A DNA stretch of 24,122 nucleotides from a virus: the IMG/VR virus record IMGVR_UViG_3300034072_000002, positions 1 through 24,122 of that record; one strand, 5' to 3'. Both the position numbers and the translations under genes were made by a program. The notes below the pieces were generated by a model. That model was given only the letters and a program-made list of their open reading frames with translations, did no database searches and was not told the origin of the DNA. Positions 1 to 7,338 of this stretch are shown here, piece by piece; the first letter of the stretch is position 1, and the number at the start of each line of letters is the position of its first letter.

Positions 1-12
1 CCCCTCTACATA

Positions 13-41
13 TTGACTTTCGGGATTAAATATGCTAAAAT
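13..41 (+). promoter_or_regulatory. Sigma70-type promoter upstream of terL
   Basis: A -35 box TTGACT (13-18) is followed by a 17-base spacer and a -10 box TAAAAT (36-41), with an extended TGC at 33-35. Each hexamer matches the bacterial housekeeping consensus at five of six positions and the spacing is ideal. Transcription would start near base 48 and run into the terminase gene, so this is the likely promoter of the packaging/head operon. No phage-specific polymerase promoter was recognised. Confidence 0.65.
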
Positions 42-93
42 CGGAACAGTTTTTAGAGAAATGGATACACCCTGAGTTGGTCAGTGTGGGGTA

Positions 94-115
94 GGGACAC
101 TCCAAAGGGTGTCCC
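94..115 (+). promoter_or_regulatory. Leader hairpin GGGACACTC-CAAA-GGGTGTCCC
   Basis: Nine base pairs (eight Watson-Crick and one G-U) close a four-base CAAA loop. The stem is followed by a C run, not a T run, so it is not a standard intrinsic terminator. It lies about 50 bases downstream of the predicted transcription start. It could stabilise the mRNA 5' end, attenuate transcription, or serve as a packaging-related site. The sequence does not decide between these. Confidence 0.5.
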
Positions 116-202
116 CCCCGAGATAGGATGGTGAGGAGTGAGGGGGCTGGGTGTAGAATGCTCCAGAATATGCTGAAACGGGGGCTATTGTCCCTGCATT
201 TT

Positions 203-206
203 GAGG
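203..206 (+). promoter_or_regulatory. Shine-Dalgarno GAGG choosing the TTG start of terL
   Basis: GAGG at 203-206 sits nine bases before TTG at 216. The in-frame TTG at 201 has no Shine-Dalgarno before it, so 216 is the better start. The frame is closed upstream by TGA at 174-176. Confidence 0.5.
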
Positions 207-215
207 TTTTCAGTC

Positions 216-1715
216 TTGAACATCACTCCCGAAATCCTGAATAAAGTCAAACAGTTACCGTTTGACCAGCAAAAAGAGATTCTGAAACTCCTAGACGAGT
301 ACGAATCCGCTAAATCCAAGGAAGAGTGTCGGGAAAAGTTCATTCCGTTCGTGCAAAGGATGTGGCCGGGGTTCATTTCGGGCAGACATCACCGGATCAT
401 GGGGGAGAAGTTTGAGGAAATCGCCTCGGGTAAGTTGAAAAGGCTGATCATCTGCATGCCGCCTCGGCATACCAAGTCAGAATTCGGGTCATATCTCTTT
501 CCGTCATGGTTTTTGGGCAAGTTCCCACACAAAAAGGTCATTCAGACCTCACACACCGCAGAACTCGCAGTGGGTTTTGGTAGAAAAGTCAGAAACTTAG
601 TGGATTCTGAGGACTACCACAGCGTTTTTCCGGATGTTGGACTCCGGGCTGACTCCAAAGCAGCAGGACGCTGGTCCACTTCCAAGGGTGGGGAGTATTT
701 CGCTATCGGTATCGGCGGTGCGGTGACCGGAAAGGGTGCTGATTTGCTGATCATCGACGATCCCCATGATGAACAAGAGGGTCAGTCCGCTGATCCCACC
801 GTATTCGACCATGCTTACGAGTGGTACACCTCCGGTCCTCGCCAGCGTCTCCAGCCGGGTGGAGCCATTGTGGTGATTTGTACCCGTTGGTCGAAAAGAG
901 ACTTGGTGGGTCAGGTGCTAAAAGCCTCTGCCATGCGAGAAGGGGTGGATGAATGGGAGGTCATTGAGTTCCCAGCCATCATGCCCTCAGGCCAACCCCT
1001 CTGGCCCGAGTTCTGGCCCCTTGCGGAACTGGAAGCCATCCGCAACGAAATCCCGATTCACAAATGGCAGGCCCAGTACCAGCAAGATCCCACCTCCGAA
1101 GAAGGCGCACTGATTAAACGCGAGTGGTGGAAGGTCTGGGAGGAGAGAAACCCACCGCAGTGTCAGTATTTGATCCAGTCATGGGACACCGCTTTCTTGA
1201 AAAAGGAACGTGCCGACTACTCCGCCTGTACCACTTGGGGGGTTTTTTACCATCCAGACCAGAATGGGGTCATGCAACCCAATCTCATCCTGATGGATGC
1301 CCTGAAGGAGAAGATGGAGTTCCCCACCCTGAAGAAACGGGCTTACGAACTCTATCAATACTGGAAACCGGAGACCTTGATCGTCGAAGCCAAGGCTGCT
1401 GGAACCCCTTTGATTTTTGAATTGAGGGCGATGGGCATACCAGTCGCCGAATACACCCCCTCTCGGGGTAACGACAAGATTGCTCGTGTGAATGCGGTGG
1501 CGGATCTCTTTGCGAGTGGAAAGATCTGGAGACCACAGACCCGATTTGCTGAGGAAGTCGTAGAAGAATTTGCATCATTTCCCGCCGGGGAGCATGATGA
1601 CTATGTAGACTCAGGAACGCAGGCTCTTCTGAGATATCGGCGTGGAGGATTTATTTCTCTGCAATCCGATGCTCAGGATGAACCCGTCTATAGACGTAAA
1701 GTGGAGTATTACTAA
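216..1715 (+). CDS. terL: Terminase large subunit (ATPase and nuclease)
   Basis: This is the packaging motor subunit that docks on the portal, pumps genome DNA into the prohead with ATP, and cuts it. Numbered from TTG 216 (499 aa), the N-terminal ATPase has a Walker A-type loop PPRHTKSE (82-89) and a Walker B LLIIDDP (177-183). The C-terminal RNase H-like nuclease keeps its acidic residues: D324 in SWDTA, E391 in VEAKAAG, and D461/D462/D465 in EHDDYVD. Length is typical for a full terminase. An alternative TTG at 201 would add five residues but lacks a ribosome site. The stop overlaps the next start as TAATG. The small subunit is not in the window. Family assignment is firm. The packaging mode (cos, pac or terminal repeats) cannot be read from it. 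Confidence 0.96.
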   Translation: MNITPEILNKVKQLPFDQQKEILKLLDEYESAKSKEECREKFIPFVQRMWPGFISGRHHRIMGEKFEEIASGKLKRLIICMPPRHTKSEFGSYLFPSWFLGKFPHKKVIQTSHTAELAVGFGRKVRNLVDSEDYHSVFPDVGLRADSKAAGRWSTSKGGEYFAIGIGGAVTGKGADLLIIDDPHDEQEGQSADPTVFDHAYEWYTSGPRQRLQPGGAIVVICTRWSKRDLVGQVLKASAMREGVDEWEVIEFPAIMPSGQPLWPEFWPLAELEAIRNEIPIHKWQAQYQQDPTSEEGALIKREWWKVWEERNPPQCQYLIQSWDTAFLKKERADYSACTTWGVFYHPDQNGVMQPNLILMDALKEKMEFPTLKKRAYELYQYWKPETLIVEAKAAGTPLIFELRAMGIPVAEYTPSRGNDKIARVNAVADLFASGKIWRPQTRFAEEVVEEFASFPAGEHDDYVDSGTQALLRYRRGGFISLQSDAQDEPVYRRKVEYY

Positions 1716-1939
1716 TGAAAGGTCGCACTGAAATGTCCGACAAGGCTGAGGCTCCTAAGAGCCGCAAGCAGCCGAAGGACAAACTCAAAGGTAAGATGTC
1801 GGGCATTGGCAAAGCGGCGATGGTCGCGGGTGCCAAGCGTCCGGTTAAGATGTACGGTGGCTCTATGGTTCCGGGAACCAAGGGCACCGCTCGTGGAATG
1901 GGCGCTGCCAAGAAAGGCGGCAAGTTCACCGATCTCTAA
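1715..1939 (+). CDS. Small basic Lys/Gly/Ala-rich phage protein
   Basis: A 74-residue protein whose ATG overlaps the terL stop (TAATG), so it is probably translationally coupled. The N-terminal half is strongly basic (SRKQPKDKLKGK) and the C-terminal half is rich in glycine, alanine and lysine (KGTARGMGAAKKGGKF). No catalytic motif, membrane segment or cysteine is seen. Short proteins of this composition often sit between terminase and portal in related uncultured phages, but I know of no function. A nucleic-acid-binding or minor virion role is only an inference from charge. It resembles the tiny basic proteins at 9820-11734 in composition. The antisense reading frames across it are shadows. 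Confidence 0.75.
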   Translation: MKGRTEMSDKAEAPKSRKQPKDKLKGKMSGIGKAAMVAGAKRPVKMYGGSMVPGTKGTARGMGAAKKGGKFTDL

Positions 1940-1950
1940 GGAGATTCGAC

Positions 1951-4422
1951 GTGGCGGTTGATCGTGCATTGATGCCCTTCATTACCCAAGGGCAGGGGAT
2001 GGAAATCTCAGTTCTCCCACCGGAGGACGATTCCATCATGGTGGAACTTCCCGATGGTGGGATGGAATTGCAACTCGGACCCGAGCAGCAAGCCGCCGCC
2101 CATGATGACAACCTAGCCCAGTACATGGATGACAACACCCTGTCGAACATAGCCACGGAACTCGTGGCTTTGTTTGATGCGGATAAGGATTCCCGCAAAG
2201 AATGGGAACAGACCTACATGAAAGGTCTGGATCTTTTGGGATTGAAGATCGAACAGCGAACTCAGCCATGGGACGGAGCCTGTGGCGTGTTCCACCCCAT
2301 GCTCTCGGAAGCCGTCGTTCGTTTCCAAGCGCAGTCGATTCAGGAAATCTTCCCGGCCAAAGGCCCCGTTGAAACGAAGATCTTGGGTCAACAGACCCCA
2401 GAGCGTATGCAACAGGCCATGCGTGTTCAGGACTATTTAAACTATCTCCTGACCGAGAACATGAGCGAGTATCGATCCGAAACGGAGAAGATGCTCTTCT
2501 CATTGGCGATTGCCGGATCGGCTTTCCGCAAAGCGTACTTTGATCCGAATCTCGGAAGACCCACTTCCATCTTCGTTCCCGCAGAGGATTTCGTGGTTTC
2601 GTATGGAACCCCGGATCTGTACACCTGCGAACGTGCTACGCATGTCATGAAGAAGACCCCGAATGAAGTTCGCAAACTTCAGGTGTCTGGCTTCTATTTA
2701 GACGTGGAACTGGCGGAGCCGACTCCGGATATCAGCGATATCCAGAAGAAGTACGACAAGATGAACGGAGATGCGGCCATTGATCTAGATGGTCGCTACA
2801 CCCTCCTAGAGATGATGATCGATTACGATCTGCCGGGATTTGAAGACACGATTGACGGGGAACCCTCAGGGATTGCCTTGCCCTACGTCATTACGATTGA
2901 TAAGGGTTCCCGCACGATTCTCTCTATTCGACGTAACTGGTACGAAGGTGATCCGCTCAAGAAGCGCCGCCAGCATTTCGTTCATTACGTTTATCTGCCG
3001 GGACTCGGCTTCTATGGTTTTGGTTTGGTCCACATCGTCGGTGGCTTGGCAAAATCCGCCACCTCCATCCTCCGCCAATTGGTCGATGCGGGAACCTTGT
3101 CTAACCTTCCGGGCGGATTGAAAACTCGCGGACTCCGGATCAAAGGCGACGATACACCCATCATGCCGGGTGAGTTCCGTGACGTGGACATTCCGTCCGG
3201 AACCCTACGCGAAAACATCACCTTCCTCCCGTACAAAGAACCTTCCACGGTTCTCTATCAATTGCTCGGGAACATTGTCGAAGAGGGACGCAGGTTTGCT
3301 TCCCAGTCCGACATGAAGGTGGCGGACATGAACAACGAGGCTCCGGTGGGAACCACCCTTGCCTTGTTGGAAAGATCGATGAAGGTGCAAAGCGCGGTTC
3401 AAGCGCGTTTACACGCATCGATGAAGAAAGAACTGAAGATCATCGCTAATCTCGTCAAAGACTACGGTCCTCAGGAATACCCCTACGACATTCCGGGTAA
3501 AGAACTGACCGCGCAGGACTTTGATGATCGGATCGATATCGTTCCGGTTTCGGACCCGAACGCTGGTACGATGGCCCAGCGAATCATGAAGTACCAAGCC
3601 GCACTGCAATTAGCAGGCACGGCTCCGCAGATGTACAACATGCCGCTCCTGCATCGTCAAATGTTAGATACCTTGGGTATCCCGGATGCAGATCAGATCG
3701 TGCAGGTTCAAGCCGAAGTTCCGCCGACCGATCCGGTCACCGAGAACATGAAGGTGTTGAACAATCAGCCGATCAAGGCGTTTATCTATCAGGACCATGA
3801 GGCTCACATCCAGACCCATATGTCCTTCCTGCAAGATCCGAAACTGCAGGAAATGATCGGTCAGTCTCCGAATGCCCAAGCCATGCAGGGTGCGATTGCA
3901 GCCCACATGGCCGAGCATCTGGCGTTTAAATACCGCATGGAGATCGAAAAGGAACTCGGGGTCAAACTGCCTCCGCCGGGGGAACCGCTTCCCGAGGATG
4001 TGGAGTACCGCATTTCCCAGTTGGTCGCACCGGCTGCAGCCCAGTTGCTCCAGCGCGATCAGGCCGAGGCTCAGATGCAGAAGCAAATGCAAGAAGCCCA
4101 AGATCCGGTTCTTCAAATGGAGATGCAGAAACTGCAACTTCGCGCACAAGAGATTCAGCAGAAGGCCGAGGCCGAGATGGCCAAGATTCAAGCCGATATG
4201 CAGAAGGCTCAGATGCGTATGGCATCCGAGCAGGAAAGACTCAAGGCCCAAGAGCGCATCGAAGGTGCGCGTCTCGGGGTCCAGATCGCCAGCACCAACA
4301 CCCAAGCCGAACTCCAGAGCAAGGAAATTGCCTCGCGGGATCAGGTCGAAGGGGCCAAGTTGGGCGTACAGATTGCACGGGAACTTCTGAATGCAGAACG
4401 CCAGCCACCAAAATCTCGCTGA
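1951..4422 (+). CDS. Portal protein, P22-type, with long C-terminal coiled coil
   Basis: The portal forms the dodecameric ring at the capsid vertex where DNA enters and the tail attaches. The 823-residue reading frame begins at GTG 1951, seven bases after AAGGAG (1938-1943). Recognisable portal features include WDGACGVFHPMLSEAVVRFQ (about 107-126) and PVGTTLALLERSMKVQSAV (about 466-484), typical of large podovirus portals. From about residue 700 to 815 the chain is a Gln/Glu/Lys/Ala-rich helix with heptad character (QMQKQMQEA..., AEAEMAKIQADMQKAQMRM). This suggests a long barrel or crown reaching into the capsid, as in P22. The motif EGA(R/K)LGVQIA occurs twice near the end. The gene sits two positions after terL. 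Recognition is by sequence character only. Confidence in portal identity is high and in the exact subfamily moderate. Confidence 0.92.
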   Translation: MAVDRALMPFITQGQGMEISVLPPEDDSIMVELPDGGMELQLGPEQQAAAHDDNLAQYMDDNTLSNIATELVALFDADKDSRKEWEQTYMKGLDLLGLKIEQRTQPWDGACGVFHPMLSEAVVRFQAQSIQEIFPAKGPVETKILGQQTPERMQQAMRVQDYLNYLLTENMSEYRSETEKMLFSLAIAGSAFRKAYFDPNLGRPTSIFVPAEDFVVSYGTPDLYTCERATHVMKKTPNEVRKLQVSGFYLDVELAEPTPDISDIQKKYDKMNGDAAIDLDGRYTLLEMMIDYDLPGFEDTIDGEPSGIALPYVITIDKGSRTILSIRRNWYEGDPLKKRRQHFVHYVYLPGLGFYGFGLVHIVGGLAKSATSILRQLVDAGTLSNLPGGLKTRGLRIKGDDTPIMPGEFRDVDIPSGTLRENITFLPYKEPSTVLYQLLGNIVEEGRRFASQSDMKVADMNNEAPVGTTLALLERSMKVQSAVQARLHASMKKELKIIANLVKDYGPQEYPYDIPGKELTAQDFDDRIDIVPVSDPNAGTMAQRIMKYQAALQLAGTAPQMYNMPLLHRQMLDTLGIPDADQIVQVQAEVPPTDPVTENMKVLNNQPIKAFIYQDHEAHIQTHMSFLQDPKLQEMIGQSPNAQAMQGAIAAHMAEHLAFKYRMEIEKELGVKLPPPGEPLPEDVEYRISQLVAPAAAQLLQRDQAEAQMQKQMQEAQDPVLQMEMQKLQLRAQEIQQKAEAEMAKIQADMQKAQMRMASEQERLKAQERIEGARLGVQIASTNTQAELQSKEIASRDQVEGAKLGVQIARELLNAERQPPKSR

Positions 4423-4591
4423 TTACCTCCGTAAGTCCATCCGTTATCAGATGAATGAGATGACGGATCACATCGCAGGCGGTGCCTGCACTGACTATGC
4501 GGATTACAAACGCTGTTGTGGTGTCATACATGGCCTCGCCTTAGCAGAGCGAGAACTACTTGACTTAACAAAGCAAATTGATGACGATTAA
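4391..4591 (+). CDS. Small conserved phage protein after the portal
   Basis: A 66-residue protein overlapping the end of the portal gene by 32 bases in another frame. The segment DYLRKSIRYQMNEMTDHIAG followed by VIHGLALAERELLDL resembles small helical proteins commonly found directly behind phage portal genes. Their role is unknown to me. It is predicted helical and acidic at the end (KQIDDD), with two adjacent cysteines (CC). No strong Shine-Dalgarno precedes ATG 4391, and an in-frame ATG at 4451 is a shorter alternative. The start inside the portal gene suggests translational coupling. I cannot assign a function. Confidence 0.75.
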   Translation: MQNASHQNLADYLRKSIRYQMNEMTDHIAGGACTDYADYKRCCGVIHGLALAERELLDLTKQIDDD

Positions 4592-4597
4592 ACATCT

Positions 4598-4642
4598 CCG
4601 CATTTTGCGGTGCGCGTGACTCCGGGCACGTTTAAATCCCGG
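4598..4642 (+). promoter_or_regulatory. Two hairpins upstream of the co-chaperonin gene
   Basis: Hairpin one is CCGCA-TTT-TGCGG (4598-4610). Hairpin two pairs CCGGG (4622-4626) with CCCGG (4638-4642) around an 11-base loop containing GTTTAAAT. The second stem ends four bases before the GAGG ribosome site (4646-4649). It could influence translation of the GroES-like gene. Neither has a T run, so termination is unlikely. Confidence 0.4.
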
Positions 4643-4653
4643 TGCGAGGAAAT

Positions 4654-5001
4654 ATGTCTGAAAAACTAGCGAGTCAGTTACCGAAACCCACTGGTTACAA
4701 ACTGCTCATTGCGCTTCCTGACCCTGAGGAGAAGACCGAAGGCGGGATCATTAAGGCTTCCCAGACTCTTCAAGCCGAAGAGATCGGAAGCATCGTCGGG
4801 TTCGTCCTAGAGATGGGACCTGATGCATACCAATCCCAAGAGCGATTCCCCACAGGACCGTACTGTAAAAAGGGAGATTGGATCATGATGAGATCCTACT
4901 CCGGTACGCGCTTTAAGGTTCATGGCAAAGAGTTCCGTTTAATCAACGACGACAGCGTAGAAGCCGTAGTCGAAGATCCAAGGGGCGTGGCAAAGGTATG
5001 A
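4654..5001 (+). CDS. GroES-like co-chaperonin (Cpn10)
   Basis: This is a phage version of the GroEL lid. The 115-residue frame from ATG 4654 follows GAGG at 4646. A GTG at 4642 would add four residues with no ribosome site. Residues 13-20 (TGYKLLIA) match the first GroES strand. EEKTEGGII (25-33) corresponds to the mobile loop, whose GGI-hydrophobic tip binds GroEL. GSIVGFVLEMGPDAY and CKKGDWIMMRSYSGTRFKVHG follow the Cpn10 beta-barrel order. No GroEL gene is present, so it would act with host GroEL. T4 gp31 does this to fold its capsid protein. Its position before scaffold and capsid genes supports the same job here, by analogy. It overlaps the next gene by ATGA. It is somewhat longer than cellular GroES. 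Confidence 0.88.
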   Translation: MSEKLASQLPKPTGYKLLIALPDPEEKTEGGIIKASQTLQAEEIGSIVGFVLEMGPDAYQSQERFPTGPYCKKGDWIMMRSYSGTRFKVHGKEFRLINDDSVEAVVEDPRGVAKV

Positions 5002-5984
5002 GCGAGTTACAGACATCAAAGGAAGATAAGTTCTTCGGGGTTTCCTATCAGGTGGGTGCGCCTGAGCAGGAAGAAAAGCCGGTTCCCGCCGATGAGGTGG
5101 AACTGGAGATTGTCGATGACACCCCGAAAAAGCCGGTTCGTGCAGCCGAAGCCTCAGAGGAAACCGATGAGGAATTGTCGTCTTACGGCAAGAAGGTTCG
5201 CGACCGCATCAACAAGTTGAAGTATGAACAGCACGAGGAGCGCCGTCAGCGTGAGGCTGCGGAGCGTATGCGTGAGGAAGCGATCCAGTTCGCACAGCAA
5301 CTTGCACAAAAGAATCAGCAGTACGAGAACCTCATCCAGCGCGGTGAGAGCGCCCTTGTTCAGCAGATTAAATCCAAGGCGAGTATCGCCCTTGAGCAAG
5401 CCAAATTCCGATATAAGGAAGCCTACGAGCAAGGCGATGCTGAAAAGATTATCGCCGCTCAAGAAAGTCTGTTGAACGCACAGACGGAGTTTCGGGAGGC
5501 TGAAAAGTACGAGCGTACCCTTCAGTCTCGACCCAAACCCCAACCGCAAGAAATGGCGGTTCAACAGCCGGTTTATCAGGCACCTCAAGCACCCAAGGTG
5601 ACTGAGAAGACCGTTGCATGGACACAGCGGAATCCGTGGTTCGGAGACCCGAAGCACCTGAAGATGACCGCTCTGGCCTATGCCACTCACGAAGAACTGG
5701 TCCGATTCAAGGGCGTACAGCCTGAGACGGAGGAGTACTTCCAAGAAATCGACGCTACCATGCGTTCGCACTTCCCAGACTACTTTGGTTCGGACGATGT
5801 GCAGGTCACTTCGGTTCCGTCCCAAAAGCCCCCCTCCACGGTAGTAGCCCCCTCCAATCGGAGTAACGGTGCGAAACCGCGCAAAATCCAACTGTCTGCC
5901 ACACAAGTCTCCCTCGCTAAGAGACTTGGCTTAACCCCGGAGCAGTACGCCAAACAACTCATTAAGGAGAGTTCAAATGGCTAA
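4998..5984 (+). CDS. Probable capsid scaffolding protein
   Basis: A 328-residue protein starting in the ATGA overlap with the co-chaperonin gene. The N-terminus is acidic and proline-rich. Residues about 65-180 are a long charged helix (KYEQHEERRQREAAERMREE... through REAEKYERTL) with coiled-coil character. A Pro/Gln linker follows, and the C-terminus is short and basic (KPRKIQLSATQVSLAKRLGL). An acidic coiled-coil body with a basic helical tail, lying between portal and major capsid genes, is the usual layout of scaffolding proteins. These line the inside of the prohead and leave before or during packaging. No protease domain is seen. Identification rests on composition and position, not on a recognised family motif. 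Confidence 0.75.
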   Translation: MSELQTSKEDKFFGVSYQVGAPEQEEKPVPADEVELEIVDDTPKKPVRAAEASEETDEELSSYGKKVRDRINKLKYEQHEERRQREAAERMREEAIQFAQQLAQKNQQYENLIQRGESALVQQIKSKASIALEQAKFRYKEAYEQGDAEKIIAAQESLLNAQTEFREAEKYERTLQSRPKPQPQEMAVQQPVYQAPQAPKVTEKTVAWTQRNPWFGDPKHLKMTALAYATHEELVRFKGVQPETEEYFQEIDATMRSHFPDYFGSDDVQVTSVPSQKPPSTVVAPSNRSNGAKPRKIQLSATQVSLAKRLGLTPEQYAKQLIKESSNG

Positions 5985-6423
5985 TGAGCGCAATATTCGT
6001 GTAGACCGGCAGGCCGAGGCTCGTCCCAACGACACTTGGTTGCCGCAATCATCGCTTCCGGTCCCTGAGCCTAAAGACGGCTGGGTATTTCGCTGGATTC
6101 GAACCTCTTCGCGTGGACTCGCAGACAACACCAACGTCTCTCGCCAATTCCGCGAGGGCTGGGAACCTGTTCGGGCAGAAGATCATCCTGAGTTGAAGAT
6201 CCTTTCCGACATCAATTCTCAGTTCAAAGGAAACGTCGAAGTCGGTGGCTTGCTGCTTTGCAAGGCCCCTGAAGAGAAGATGAAGGCCAGACAGAAGTAC
6301 TACCAAGAAGTCTCGGACAGACAGATCGAAGGCGTTGATCGCAGTTATCTGCGAGAAAACGACCCGCGCATGCCGCTCCTCAATCCGGAACGGTCTACGC
6401 GCACGACCTTTGGACGTGGTTGA
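5977..6423 (+). CDS. Conserved head-region protein of unknown function
   Basis: A 148-residue soluble protein overlapping the scaffold gene by eight bases, with AAGGAG just upstream (5965-5970). The segment DGWVFRWIRTSSRGLADNTN followed by VSRQFREGWEPVRAEDHPEL resembles small proteins that many podovirus-like and uncultured marine/freshwater phages carry just before the capsid gene. It is rich in charged residues, with no membrane segment or cysteine cluster. The TGA stop forms the first three bases of an extended -10 promoter element for the next gene. A role in head assembly is inferred from neighbours only. Confidence 0.7.
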   Translation: MANERNIRVDRQAEARPNDTWLPQSSLPVPEPKDGWVFRWIRTSSRGLADNTNVSRQFREGWEPVRAEDHPELKILSDINSQFKGNVEVGGLLLCKAPEEKMKARQKYYQEVSDRQIEGVDRSYLRENDPRMPLLNPERSTRTTFGRG

Positions 6424-6429
6424 TATAAT
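6421..6429 (+). promoter_or_regulatory. Extended -10 promoter (TGATATAAT) before capsid genes
   Basis: A perfect TATAAT (6424-6429) is preceded by TGA, giving the extended -10 form TGnTATAAT that can work without a -35 box. No good -35 hexamer is seen 15-19 bases upstream. It sits 34 bases before the decoration-protein start and overlaps the previous stop codon. It would add transcription for the two most abundant head proteins. Confidence 0.45.
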
Positions 6430-6463
6430 CAATCTGTTTAAACTTTTTGTGAGGTAATTCAAC

Positions 6464-7312
6464 ATGGCTTCTGGAACGAATGTTTCGGCCCCCTACGGGC
6501 TGAAGCCGATCAACTTGATCGGCGGACAGGTGTTCGCGGGTTCGACCCGTGCCCTGCCGATTCAATATGGTTATGCCACGAACATCTTCTACGGCGATTT
6601 CGTGAAGGTGCTGCGTGGTTCCGTGACTCGCGCTGCTGTGTCCACGGGCACGGATTCGGCGCAGTTTGACGGCATCTTCTTGGGTTGCTCTTACACGGAC
6701 CCTGTTACGAAGACCAAGCGGTTCTCGCAGTACTGGCCTGCTTCGACGCTGGCTGGCGATGCGATTGCCTATGTGGCTGATGATCCGGACACCGTCTTCA
6801 AGGTCGCTGTCTGCTCGTCGGGAACCACGATGGCTTCGGGCGCTGTTGCTCTGATCGGCACTAACCTGTCGATGGTCAACAACACGGGCGACGTGAACAC
6901 GGGTAACTCCAAGAACGCCGTTCTTGCTCCGACTGCTACTCCGGTCAGCACGGTCCTCCCGGTCCGTTGCGTGGGCGTGGTAGAAGACACTGCCTTCAGT
7001 TATGCCGCCACGGGTTCTTCGTCTTCAACGACGGTGACCCTGACGGGTTCGGGCCTTCCGGCTGCAATTCCGGTGGGAACGGGCGTTGCCTACTACGCTT
7101 CGAATGGTCAGTTGATTGACACTGGCTCGTTTGTGGCGACGGCGGCAGCGGCTGGCGATACCTCGGTCACGCTCAATGCGGCGGTCGCGGTTCCCGGTGG
7201 TGTCACGGCGATTCCCGCTGCTTCGACGATTGTGTTTACGGTGTACCCGGAGATTTTGGTCAAGGCCAACCTCCTCGTGCATGCGTACTACAGCAGCACG
7301 TCGGGACAGTAA
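6464..7312 (+). CDS. Probable head decoration / structural protein
   Basis: A 282-residue protein with a GAGG ribosome site (6451-6454). It opens with SAPYGLKPINLIGGQVFAGS, a start seen in many phage structural proteins encoded next to the capsid gene. The chain is beta-rich, low in charge, and rich in Thr/Ser/Val/Ala/Gly, as expected for a virion surface protein. Residues about 190-265 (from SSSSTTVTLTGSGLPA on) look like an added immunoglobulin-like or fibre-like domain. Adjacent to the capsid gene and behind its own promoter element, it is most likely made in large amounts and bound to the capsid. Decoration is inferred. A second coat protein is an alternative. Confidence 0.65.
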   Translation: MASGTNVSAPYGLKPINLIGGQVFAGSTRALPIQYGYATNIFYGDFVKVLRGSVTRAAVSTGTDSAQFDGIFLGCSYTDPVTKTKRFSQYWPASTLAGDAIAYVADDPDTVFKVAVCSSGTTMASGAVALIGTNLSMVNNTGDVNTGNSKNAVLAPTATPVSTVLPVRCVGVVEDTAFSYAATGSSSSTTVTLTGSGLPAAIPVGTGVAYYASNGQLIDTGSFVATAAAAGDTSVTLNAAVAVPGGVTAIPAASTIVFTVYPEILVKANLLVHAYYSSTSGQ

Positions 7313-7338
7313 GGTCACGGTTTAAGGAGATTTAGAAA

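Larger units (their letters stand above)
42..215 (+). other. Untranslated leader of the terL operon
   Basis: Between the promoter and the terminase start I see no convincing gene. The stretch holds a strong hairpin (94-115), a purine-rich patch (GAGGAGTGAGGGGG near 133-146) and two poorly supported short reading frames. A small terminase subunit, often found just before terL, is not encoded here. It must lie upstream of the window or be absent. Confidence 0.5.

Noticed and set aside
95-244. Short + strand open frame from 95, with ATGs at 128 and 158, overlapping the terL start
   Set aside because: No suitable ribosome site before either ATG, overlap with terL, and no recognisable protein features.
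3664-4305. 213-residue antisense open frame opposite the portal tail
   Set aside because: Leu/His-rich shadow of the Gln/Lys codons of the portal. No ribosome site and no recognisable protein.
5154-5906. 250-residue antisense open frame opposite the scaffold gene
   Set aside because: Shadow of the charged coiled coil. Leucine-rich low-information sequence, and no other gene in the window is on the minus strand.
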